Part shown: in pieces, positions 1 to 7,063 of the stretch
Layout: every line of letters begins with the position of its first letter
Position numbering within the stretch: the first letter of the stretch is position 1
Origin: Deltaproteobacteria bacterium
GTDB lineage: Bacteria; Desulfobacterota; DSM-4660; Desulfatiglandales; HGW-15
Length of the DNA: 13,759 bases
Direction of reading: 5' to 3'
Assembly: GCA_019308985.1 (NCBI GenBank)
Contig: JAFDHB010000092.1
Coordinates: 1 to 13,759 of the forward strand
Made by a program: the position numbers and the translations under genes
Notes under the pieces: generated by a model
Told to the model about the DNA's origin: nothing
Databases searched by the model: none
Seen by the model: only the letters and a program-made list of their open reading frames with translations

Positions 1-615
1 CTTGTAGAAATAGGCCAGAATCAGGCCCATGACGATCATGGGGAAAAGAAATCTCAGCCCGCTGCACGCATCAACCACCTGGAGCTGGGTGAAGCCCAGG
101 TCGATGATGTTCCCTTCCCTGTATGCGGACATTCCGTATGCCTGCATCATCCACACGCCCAGCTTGGAGGATAGGAGTTTGAGACCGAGTGTCAACTGGT
201 TCGTGATGAAGTGTGGCGACGGAAACATTGTCAGAATCATCACGAGAGGGAAACCAATCTTTAAAAGCTTCCTGAATCCGAGATGGGTCCATACCAACGA
301 AATAACCACAAGCCAAAAAGAGATGTACTGGGTATAAAACTCCCCGGACAATTCCCCTATCCAAAAAAGAGCCATGCCAATCAGGAGTACACCCATTCCT
401 CCCCACGACCTTGCCGATGAAATGCCCTTGAGCTCCCCTCGTTTTTCCCAGATCAAATACAAGACAACAAAGGGGATGAGGTAGCAATAGTTGAAATCCC
501 CCCTGTGCCAGTCACGACCCACAAGCCAAGAAAGGATATCGAAGTATACCCATCCCACCAAAACCCCATAGATCGGGATATAAATATATGGAGGAAGCTC
601 AAGGTTTCTTTTCAT
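1..615 (-). CDS. Exosortase (EpsH/Xrt family), C-terminus cut by window edge
   Basis: The reading frame is open for 205 codons from an ATG at 615-613 to base 1, with no stop, so the gene continues outside the window. It encodes a polytopic membrane protein with hydrophobic segments near residues 11-28, 42-56, 72-88, 98-112, 117-131 and 187-204. Near residue 41 is a Y-x-IP element of the kind seen in exosortases, and at 182-188 is the hallmark DACSGLR with the candidate catalytic Cys184. Exosortases are transpeptidase-like enzymes that process C-terminal sorting signals on exported proteins, usually beside exopolysaccharide genes. The conserved Arg and His that complete the active site lie beyond the edge and cannot be checked. 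The start overlaps the upstream stop as ATGA, with AGGAAAG as ribosome binding site. The motif is most like the XrtD (VPLPA-CTERM) type, but this subtype is tentative, as is any fused EpsI domain. Confidence 0.87.
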   Translation of the reverse strand, partial: MKRNLELPPYIYIPIYGVLVGWVYFDILSWLVGRDWHRGDFNYCYLIPFVVLYLIWEKRGELKGISSARSWGGMGVLLIGMALFWIGELSGEFYTQYISFWLVVISLVWTHLGFRKLLKIGFPLVMILTMFPSPHFITNQLTLGLKLLSSKLGVWMMQAYGMSAYREGNIIDLGFTQLQVVDACSGLRFLFPMIVMGLILAYFYK

Positions 616-1385
616 ATGCTCTTTCCTAATCTCTCCTTTAACAGCAAATAAACGAAAATGGGTATGACTCTTTGCCTTTTTATCCTCCGGGGTTCGTTCA
701 GTAATCTATAGAGCCATTCCAGGTGAACCTTTCTCCAGGCCCGGGGCGCCCGCTTTACCGTCCCTGCGATGGTATCCAGCGTGCCTCCAATGCCTTGAAT
801 CAGCTTTACATGATTCAACGTATCTTTATAGCGCATGATCCATTTCTCCTGCTTTGGCGAACCAAGCCCTACAAAAAGGACCTCCGCGCGTGAGGCGTTG
901 ATCTTGTCAATCAGCGCTGGCATTTCCGGTTCCTGAACATATCCATGGGACCGCCCGCTCACTCGCAGGTCGGGATGCGCCCCTCTCAACCGGTCAACGG
1001 CCCTCTTATTCACCTCCTCTCTTGACCCATAAACAAATATCCCTGATCCATTGCTGGCACACAGGGAACAGATCTCCTCCATCAGCTCCACGCCAGGCAC
1101 CCGCTCCAGTCTAACGCCATGAAGGATGCGGGCAGCCAGCACCATGCCTATTCCATCTGGAATCAAGAGGTCGGCTGAACGAAATGTATCGTAAAGGTCA
1201 GGGTTGCGGGGAACCGAAAAGGCCTTTTCAGGATTTGAAGCAAATATGACACGAGAGCCACCGTCACCCTGGAGAAAGCCCTTCACCCTCCGGAGAGCTC
1301 CCTCCCTGCCAACAGGGTCCACCCAGATATCAAGGATTTTTAGTCTTCCGATTTGGTCGGGTCCAGACTTTGAAGCACTCGCCAT
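612..1385 (-). CDS. WecG/TagA/CpsF family (GT26) glycosyltransferase
   Basis: This 257-residue protein has the usual length and motif order of the WecG/TagA/CpsF family. It has SNPE at 50-53, a PDGIG motif at 76-80 containing the probable catalytic Asp77, RVPGVELM at 95-102, and GLGSPKQEKWI at 173-183. GIGGTLDTIAG at 198-208 is followed by a basic C-terminal tail (LNEPRRIKRQR) of the sort that places these enzymes on the membrane. The family transfers a sugar, often N-acetylmannosamine or its uronic acid, onto an undecaprenyl-linked acceptor early in repeat-unit assembly. The donor here is unknown. The start has a good ribosome binding site (GGAAGAG) and lies inside the end of the upstream heparinase-like gene (46-bp overlap). 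The stop overlaps the exosortase start by 4 bp, so the three genes are almost certainly cotranscribed. Confidence 0.93.
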   Translation of the reverse strand: MASASKSGPDQIGRLKILDIWVDPVGREGALRRVKGFLQGDGGSRVIFASNPEKAFSVPRNPDLYDTFRSADLLIPDGIGMVLAARILHGVRLERVPGVELMEEICSLCASNGSGIFVYGSREEVNKRAVDRLRGAHPDLRVSGRSHGYVQEPEMPALIDKINASRAEVLFVGLGSPKQEKWIMRYKDTLNHVKLIQGIGGTLDTIAGTVKRAPRAWRKVHLEWLYRLLNEPRRIKRQRVIPIFVYLLLKERLGKSI

Positions 1386-3181
1386 ATCTCTTCCGTTTCC
1401 ACCGGGGTTTCCAGGCTTATTGCAGTGAGAAAAGTCACATCTTCAGGATAGCCCTTTTTGCGGACTCTCAGGACCTTGCTCTTACGCATCAGTCCGTAGT
1501 GCGGCGAATACCAGCCCAGCATCGGGCTTCTTTGACCTTCAATGACGTCAAAATCGCTCTCTCCAAGATATCGCACAAAACACTGTTCACCTTCATGGGT
1601 GATGCTCCACCATCCATTCCTTTGTTCGACACAAGCGTCCGGATGAATGTGAAAATGGAGGTCATAGCCATGGATCCCCTCGCCGATGGAGCTATCTCTT
1701 AGTAAAAAATGATTTCTATTGAAATGGATGATGGACCTTCGATGGCTCACAGGCCTGGCGAGCCTCCTGTACCCAGAATGGATGGCGGCCATCAAAAATG
1801 TCCCCATCCGCTCAATAATATTTTCCACCTTAGTGCGATAAGGCTGGCTCCATATGAAGGAGGTCTCTTGTACGGCCTGATCTTCACCGTCAATGGTGAC
1901 TGTATTGTGGGCCCTTGTACCCTTGAGGTATCGCCGGTGTTCGGGTTCCGAATTGTATCTGTAGGTGCCGGGGTCCACCAGCAGTTCTTTCCCATTCTTG
2001 GCAAGGGTGATGGAAAGACAGTCGGCATGGCCGTGTCCGTAGAGCGGCGCCATCCCCAATGGCCCATGGTTAAAAGTGAGAAGACCGCCGCTATCAAGTT
2101 TAAATACTGTGTAGCCCGAGATTGGAAAGGTATAAATCCCTGGTGCCGGCCTGGGGACGTTTGCCCTTTCAGGGTGCATATCCGGGGCCACGGCCCAGCC
2201 ATCATCACTGTCTCCTATGGAAGGTAAGCCATTCTCATCAGGCTCTAAGTGGGCCAAAAAGCCTTCGCCCTTTTCCAGCAGGGGGACAATGGAATCCAAT
2301 TCTCTTATACCGTTTACCTTCAGAAAATTATAAGCCAGCCAATAGAGGTCGAGGACGAAGCGGTGATAGGCCATAGACTGCTCAGCAGGCCCTCCATCCG
2401 AAAGGACCTGGTGGGAGATCTCCTGCCGCAGGAGCTGGATTCCGCGTTCCAGCCATGCCATTCCCTGGCCCGAATTTCTGAATACGGCCCCGGCGAATAC
2501 GAGCCCCACACACTCGCACACGGTGTGGTTCCCGAGAGAGACGTAAAGAGAGAGTCTTCGTGCAACCCACCAAGCATGCCCGTAAACGGCCTCGGCCAGG
2601 GTTTTGGCTGCCTCTGACCCGGCCTGCAGCCGACAGAGGCAGGCCACAAGTACGGGGATCCGAAGCCCACACTCCATGGCAGATGCATAATGGGGGCCGG
2701 TAAGGAACGGATTTTCTCGTACCCAGCGGATAGCCTCTTTGATGGCCCATCCCTCCGCTTCTTTGGCGAGCGGCTTTTCTGGATGCAAACGGGCGTATTG
2801 CAGAAGCACCGCCAAGTGCTGTAGCCTGGCAGGCTCCCAAACAGTCCGGATATCCAGGCCCCGCTCCGGCTGCACATCTTGGCAATACCTTCCCCTGCAG
2901 GCGGCTTCAAAAGAGCAGATGGTTTTTTGTGGGGTATTAAGCGTAAAGATCTTTCCCGAAAGGATCTCCCGGACAAGGCCCTCGTCTGGGTCGCCCACAA
3001 TTGGTGGATACACGAGTGCAGAGAAGTCTGAGGGCGAGGGGATCGTAGAGGGTAGGGGGCTACGCCCTCGAACGACCAGCCGCCTCAAGCGGCGATCCTC
3101 TAAAGCGCGGCCGAACCGATAGGCCAGCTCAGGGACCGAGGCGGTCTTCAAGCGCCGGAGATAGATACGCAGGTCACGCAT
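1340..3181 (-). CDS. Heparinase II/III family protein (candidate polysaccharide lyase)
   Basis: This 613-residue protein has the two-part layout of heparinase II/III-like lyases: an alpha-helical toroid (about residues 70-330) and a beta-sandwich domain (about 355-600). Visible family motifs are LGNHTVCE (216-223), DGGPAEQSMAYH (262-273), GDSDDG (323-328), YGHGHAD (381-387), VDPGTYRYN (402-410) and GTRAHNTV (421-428). His219, Tyr272 and His383/His385 match the positions of catalytic or metal-binding residues in characterised members. Such enzymes cleave uronic-acid-containing glycans by beta-elimination, and homologues are common in exopolysaccharide loci, where their job is poorly defined. 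The N-terminus is basic and polar with no hydrophobic stretch, so no signal peptide is apparent. That would put the protein in the cytoplasm unless the start is wrong. The gene begins 6 bp after the oxidoreductase stop. Family assignment is firm, substrate is not. Confidence 0.93.
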   Translation of the reverse strand: MRDLRIYLRRLKTASVPELAYRFGRALEDRRLRRLVVRGRSPLPSTIPSPSDFSALVYPPIVGDPDEGLVREILSGKIFTLNTPQKTICSFEAACRGRYCQDVQPERGLDIRTVWEPARLQHLAVLLQYARLHPEKPLAKEAEGWAIKEAIRWVRENPFLTGPHYASAMECGLRIPVLVACLCRLQAGSEAAKTLAEAVYGHAWWVARRLSLYVSLGNHTVCECVGLVFAGAVFRNSGQGMAWLERGIQLLRQEISHQVLSDGGPAEQSMAYHRFVLDLYWLAYNFLKVNGIRELDSIVPLLEKGEGFLAHLEPDENGLPSIGDSDDGWAVAPDMHPERANVPRPAPGIYTFPISGYTVFKLDSGGLLTFNHGPLGMAPLYGHGHADCLSITLAKNGKELLVDPGTYRYNSEPEHRRYLKGTRAHNTVTIDGEDQAVQETSFIWSQPYRTKVENIIERMGTFLMAAIHSGYRRLARPVSHRRSIIHFNRNHFLLRDSSIGEGIHGYDLHFHIHPDACVEQRNGWWSITHEGEQCFVRYLGESDFDVIEGQRSPMLGWYSPHYGLMRKSKVLRVRKKGYPEDVTFLTAISLETPVETEEIWRVLQSLDPTKSED

Positions 3182-3187
3182 TCCAAA

Positions 3188-5368
3188 TTATTCGCCTCGC
3201 TCCCCAATCCTCATCACGGCCCCGGTCCGAAGAGACTCCAGGATGGCAAAAGTTACAAGTGATGTGGAGATAATCTCTCGCAACGGTATGGGCCAGGCCC
3301 CGCCGTTTTTCACAGCTTCGATGAACCTTCGTACTTCCTCCCGCTGGCCCTTATCTTGGTTGACAAGGCGCTTGATTCGCTTTCTCCCTTTTTCATAGAC
3401 GGAAATGGTCTTGAAGTCATCGAGCAGCGCAGCAACCCCTCCTGAGAAGGCCTCGATCCGCTCCTTGGCAAGGGAGCGGTCCCCATTAGAAAAGTAAGAG
3501 ATTGTCCCGATAGAACCGTTTGCAAAGGTGATTGTGGCAGTCACCACGTCATCAAGATGTCTGGGTTCCTCCATGGCAGCGGCATACACAGAAACAGGAA
3601 AGGAGCCAGTGAGGTACGTAAGAAAATCGACAAAATGGCAGACCTCCCCTATGATCCTGCCGCCGCCTGTCTCCCTGTCCTGTATCCAAGATTCAACAGG
3701 GATGGCCCCCGCGTTGATCCGGTAGTTTGCCGCCATGGCCCCTTGTCCAACAGCATTTTTTAGTTCTACGGCTAGGGGAGAAAAACGCCGGTTATAGCCC
3801 ACCATAAGGATGGCCTCGGCCTCAGCCTTTCCTTCATAAAAGCTAGTAATTGAAGAAAGCTCCTTTTCTGTCATGCAAAGTGGCTTTTCTACGAACACGT
3901 GCTTTCCGGCCTGCAGGGCCTTTTCCACGTAGTAGGCGTGGGTATCGTGGCGTGTGGCGATGAAGACGGCATTAATCTCAGGATTTTCAAGAAGCTCTCC
4001 CTCGTCTCCTGTGCAGAACTCAAATCCAAAGCGATCTCCCACGGAACGGGCACCTGTGCCCGTTGCGGTCATGACGCCCGCAAGCCTTACACCACTGTTT
4101 TGGTTGACATTGGGAAGGAGATGGCTTTGGGCATATGATCCGGCACCGATGAATCCTATGGAGACTTCCTCAGGCTTTATAACAGCGACCCTGGCCGGAA
4201 AGGATCTGAGGTCTATTCGGTTATGCGAAAGGTCTATTTCGCGAGTAGTGTCATACTGGATCAGTATGCCTACAAACGGTTCGGATTTTGACATCATCAT
4301 GTCATAGGCTTCGGGAGACTTTTCAAGAGGGAATACGTGTGTCGTAAGATAAGAGACATCGATGGTGCCGCTCTGAAGCGCCTCCTGGAATGCCTGCATG
4401 TTTCGGTTCTCGGTCCAGCGCACGTAGGCAGGCGGGTAGTCTATCCCCTTCTCCTCGTAAGCGGGATCGTATCTTCCAGGACCATAAGAGCAGGACATCC
4501 TAACGGTGAGTTCCTTCCGATAAAAATACGGCTCCCTGTCGAACCCAGTGGGAACCGCACCAAGCACGACAATGACCCCCCGCTTTCTCGCAATGGCACC
4601 AGCAAAGTTAATGGGATCGAGGGAATCTGACGCCGCTGCAACGATCACAGCTTCGCACCCAAGCCCCCCTGTGAAGGCATGGATCCGCTCTTCAATACCT
4701 GATGCGCTACGGACAAGGGCTAAATCCGCTGCATGCTGGGCCGCCATGGCCACCATGGTCTCGTTAATGTCCACCCCTACGACCCGAACGCCCGAGGCCC
4801 GAAGGAGTAAACAGGCCAATTGTCCCAGAAGCCCAAGGCCAATCACTGCGCAACTCTCGCCGAAGCGCAGGTCTGCTTGCCGAACCGCTTGAAGCGAAAT
4901 CGCTCCGAGGGTATTATAAGCAGCTTTTCGAAGGTCTGCCTCTGGTGCAAGCTTCACGCACAGGTTTTTAGGTACAGCCACGATCTCCGCGTGTGCTGCT
5001 GTAAGTCCCCCGCAGGCCACCTTATCTCCAACCTGAAATCCCTCGATATCTGGAGCAACTGCGATGACCTCACCTGCACACGAATAGCCAAGAGGCGAAT
5101 AGGCGTCCAGCTTCTTCATAACCGCCCGCCAGGTCTGCACCGGCCCCTGGGTCCTGAGCGTGTCTATCACCTGTTTAAACTGCTGGGGCCTTTGCCTGGC
5201 CTTTCCAAAGAGGCTCATTCGTGCTGTCCGTACCGTGGTCGCCTCGGTCCCGGCGCTCACGAGCGAATAGTGATTCCTCACGAGTACATGCCCTTTCTGA
5301 AGCACTGGTACTGGGACCTCCAAGACCTTCATGACTCCGTCCTTCAGCTTTTGGGTGAGCTGTCTCAT
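3188..5368 (-). CDS. Bi-domain oxidoreductase: MDR dehydrogenase fused to Gfo/Idh/MocA dehydrogenase
   Basis: The 726-residue product joins two complete NAD(P)-dependent modules. Residues 1-372 form a medium-chain dehydrogenase with a GLGLLG nucleotide motif at 177-182 and an acidic residue ending the second strand (Asp200). Residues 403-726 form a Gfo/Idh/MocA domain with GFIGAG at 405-410, the conserved EKP at 494-496 (catalytic Lys495) and GEVCHFVDF at 574-582. The fusion is a recognised family found in polysaccharide loci, where it probably oxidises or modifies a nucleotide sugar or a sugar attached to it; the substrate is not established. In the MDR half, the position of the usual zinc-ligand Cys reads VSAGTE (37-42), and the four-Cys structural zinc loop is absent, so this half is probably not a classical zinc alcohol dehydrogenase. 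AAGG upstream of the ATG may serve as ribosome binding site. The heparinase-like gene follows 6 bp later. Confidence 0.93.
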   Translation of the reverse strand: MRQLTQKLKDGVMKVLEVPVPVLQKGHVLVRNHYSLVSAGTEATTVRTARMSLFGKARQRPQQFKQVIDTLRTQGPVQTWRAVMKKLDAYSPLGYSCAGEVIAVAPDIEGFQVGDKVACGGLTAAHAEIVAVPKNLCVKLAPEADLRKAAYNTLGAISLQAVRQADLRFGESCAVIGLGLLGQLACLLLRASGVRVVGVDINETMVAMAAQHAADLALVRSASGIEERIHAFTGGLGCEAVIVAAASDSLDPINFAGAIARKRGVIVVLGAVPTGFDREPYFYRKELTVRMSCSYGPGRYDPAYEEKGIDYPPAYVRWTENRNMQAFQEALQSGTIDVSYLTTHVFPLEKSPEAYDMMMSKSEPFVGILIQYDTTREIDLSHNRIDLRSFPARVAVIKPEEVSIGFIGAGSYAQSHLLPNVNQNSGVRLAGVMTATGTGARSVGDRFGFEFCTGDEGELLENPEINAVFIATRHDTHAYYVEKALQAGKHVFVEKPLCMTEKELSSITSFYEGKAEAEAILMVGYNRRFSPLAVELKNAVGQGAMAANYRINAGAIPVESWIQDRETGGGRIIGEVCHFVDFLTYLTGSFPVSVYAAAMEEPRHLDDVVTATITFANGSIGTISYFSNGDRSLAKERIEAFSGGVAALLDDFKTISVYEKGRKRIKRLVNQDKGQREEVRRFIEAVKNGGAWPIPLREIISTSLVTFAILESLRTGAVMRIGERGE

Positions 5369-5467
5369 GGCTTAGCCTTATTCGAATGGGGAAATTTTGA
5401 ATATCTGGGATAGAACATCGGATTGAACCGCCATCGTAAAAATTCCTGAGAGCCAAATGAACAAGGA

Positions 5468-5782
5468 TCAGCGTAAATCCTGGAAAACGTCCTTCAGACT
5501 CCTGATGACCAGCGCCGGATTCCCCACTGCTACAACATGAGGAGGGATATCATGCGCCACCACGGATCCAGCCCCGATTACAGCCCCATATCCGATCCTG
5601 ACGCCAGGAAGCACAACCGAATTGACACCGATGAAGACTTCATTCTCGATCACTGTGGTGGCCTGACTTGAAGGTCTTCCCCTCCTGTCGGCTGCTACGT
5701 CGTGAAAGAGGTACATTACAGCGCCTCGAAAGAGAACATACAGGCAGACGCTGCCCACCTTCTGAAGCGAGGTAGATTCCAC
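5468..5782 (-). CDS. Left-handed beta-helix (hexapeptide) acyltransferase, N-terminally truncated
   Basis: The 104-residue frame matches only the C-terminal half of WbbJ/LacA/CysE-like acetyltransferases. From about residue 44 there are regular hexapeptide turns ([18 protein letters not shown], then [13 protein letters not shown] at 63-75), the D-I-P-P element at 78-81 and the family's closing AVGNPA at 85-90. [10 protein letters not shown] at 26-35 resembles the loop before the helix. Related enzymes are usually about 170-220 residues, so one or more N-terminal coils are missing. The upstream frame closes at a TGA inside the preceding glycosyltransferase gene, so no longer version exists here. 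The start would be GTG at 5782, 5 bp after the glycosyltransferase stop and with no clear ribosome binding site. It may be a decayed fragment rather than an active acetyltransferase. An intact copy would O- or N-acetylate a sugar of the polymer. Confidence 0.7.
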   Translation of the reverse strand: MESTSLQKVGSVCLYVLFRGAVMYLFHDVAADRRGRPSSQATTVIENEVFIGVNSVVLPGVRIGYGAVIGAGSVVAHDIPPHVVAVGNPALVIRSLKDVFQDLR

Positions 5783-5787
5783 GCTGC

Positions 5788-6933
5788 TTATTTCGTAAGC
5801 TCAGCCTTTAAAGACAAAAAGAAATCGACCGTATCCTTCACCTTCCGTTCAAACATAGTAATGGAGTATTCTTTTTCGTACCTCTCCCTCCCCTTCTGCC
5901 CCATAGAATGGCGCAATTTCGGATCCCGGATCAGTTTCAATGCCCTATCGGCCAATTTTTCTAAGTCATGTGGGGCAATGATGTAACCGGTCACTTCGTC
6001 AATCACTATTTCCGGAATGGCGCCTATAGGGCTGGAAATGACGGGAAGCCCCCACATCATGGCCTCCAGGTTGACGATGCCGAAAATCTCTTTGCTAGAC
6101 GGAAAAACAAAAATGTCTGCCTTCCGGAACAACCGATCCTTTGCTTTGCCATAGACTCCTCCTGGCATTGTCACGAGATGCTGCATTTTATGTCTAATAA
6201 TGAAGTCCATTAACCTGTCGGCATATTGTTTGGAGCGCGGCGGTCCCGCCAGGATGAACCGGACGTTTTTCTCCTCGGCGCTCACCCTCCTTGCCATTTG
6301 GAGAAAAGCCAACGGCCCCTTTGAGGGAAGGAGATTGGCGAGGAAAAGGAGCGTAACCGGGCGGTGCGGATCCTCGCCGCATTTGCTCAAGCTATTTATT
6401 TCCTTGGAATCAGCAGCCATATCGGGAATGCCATTGGGAACAACGGCGAGACGGCTGTCCGGAATGCAGTCTATCACATCATCTTTCAGGCTTTCCCCAA
6501 GAACGATGCCTCCCAAAGCGGAAGACAATACCTTTTGAGCCAAATATCTTTCGGGAAGCACACTTTCTTTGGTCCACTTTTTGAGACCGATCCCGTGCAT
6601 ATATACGACATACTCGACGCGAAAAAGTCGCAGAATTAGAAGCAGGAGACAATCCACAAGGAAAGACCCGAAGCCCACAGTGATGAAAAAAACGCAAAGA
6701 TCGGGTCTGTATCGCAAAACTGCCGTGAGCAGACGGAGGCAAAGAGGGGGTATTTTCATGACCTTACCAAGGGATACCTTCCCCACGTCCTCCTGCCTGC
6801 GGGAGAAAATTCTTTCGACCATCCGGACCTCAAAGCCTGCTTTCGCCAATGCCTCCATAAACCGCTGAGTCATCACAGTCGAGCCGTGTACGGGGGGAGG
6901 AAGCTGGCTAACGAGCAAAATTCTTGTTCTCAT
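5788..6933 (-). CDS. Family 4 glycosyltransferase (GT-B fold)
   Basis: From the preferred ATG at 6933 the product has 381 residues. It opens with a strand and glycine-rich turn typical of GT4 ([15 protein letters not shown], residues 4-18), and carries VVPNGIP at 164-170 at the domain junction and LANLLPSKG at 198-206 at the start of the donor-binding domain. E282-x7-E290 (EIFGIVNLE) is the classic nucleotide-sugar binding motif, followed by GAIPEIV at 304-310. It is expected to act on the cytoplasmic face of the inner membrane, adding one sugar to the lipid-linked repeat unit; donor and linkage cannot be read from the sequence. A longer form from GTG at 6966 (11 more residues) is possible because AGGCG precedes it, but those residues do not look like the family's N-terminus. 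A 130-bp spacer separates it from the upstream gene. Confidence 0.92.
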   Translation of the reverse strand: MRTRILLVSQLPPPVHGSTVMTQRFMEALAKAGFEVRMVERIFSRRQEDVGKVSLGKVMKIPPLCLRLLTAVLRYRPDLCVFFITVGFGSFLVDCLLLLILRLFRVEYVVYMHGIGLKKWTKESVLPERYLAQKVLSSALGGIVLGESLKDDVIDCIPDSRLAVVPNGIPDMAADSKEINSLSKCGEDPHRPVTLLFLANLLPSKGPLAFLQMARRVSAEEKNVRFILAGPPRSKQYADRLMDFIIRHKMQHLVTMPGGVYGKAKDRLFRKADIFVFPSSKEIFGIVNLEAMMWGLPVISSPIGAIPEIVIDEVTGYIIAPHDLEKLADRALKLIRDPKLRHSMGQKGRERYEKEYSITMFERKVKDTVDFFLSLKAELTK

Positions 6934-6966
6934 GACTTCTGCATAATCCCACAACCTAAATTTCAC

Positions 6967-7063
6967 CGCGCCTACAGCCTAACTCCATCTTTGCATTCTA
7001 CTCTGGCCTCAATCCTGCACCTACAGCCTTTCACTGCTGGCAAAGAACGGATCGGTAAGATTT
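6967..7063. repeat. Intergenic spacer with internal 10-bp direct repeat and motifs shared with spacer 11585-11695
   Basis: CCTACAGCCT occurs at 6971-6980 and again at 7020-7029, giving two direct copies 49 bp apart. TAACTCCATC follows the first copy at 6980-6989. CTACAGCCTAA and TAACTCCATC both recur in the spacer downstream of the BNR_4 gene. A third short similarity (ATCGGTA followed by an A/G/T stretch) lies just past this spacer, in the end of the next coding sequence. Function is unknown; the spacer could be left by cassette joining or hold a weak regulatory element. Confidence 0.4.

Noticed and set aside
71..487. 138-codon minus-strand frame at the left end
   Set aside because: It lies wholly inside the exosortase frame in another register and has no membrane or family features. 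The exosortase frame carries the DACSGLR motif and a good ribosome binding site.
1709..2227. 172-codon plus-strand frame
   Set aside because: It is antisense to the middle of the heparinase-like gene, which has strong family motifs; composition explains the open frame.
2320..3000. 226-codon minus-strand frame overlapping the heparinase-like gene
   Set aside because: Alternative register of a well-supported gene; no recognisable protein features.
4820..5413. 197-codon plus-strand frame
   Set aside because: Antisense to the dehydrogenase domain of the bi-domain oxidoreductase; no motif and no upstream signals.
6934..6966. GTG start extending the GT4 gene by 11 residues
   Set aside because: The ATG at 6933 begins directly at the family's first beta strand. 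The GTG has an AGGCG upstream, so it remains possible but is less likely.
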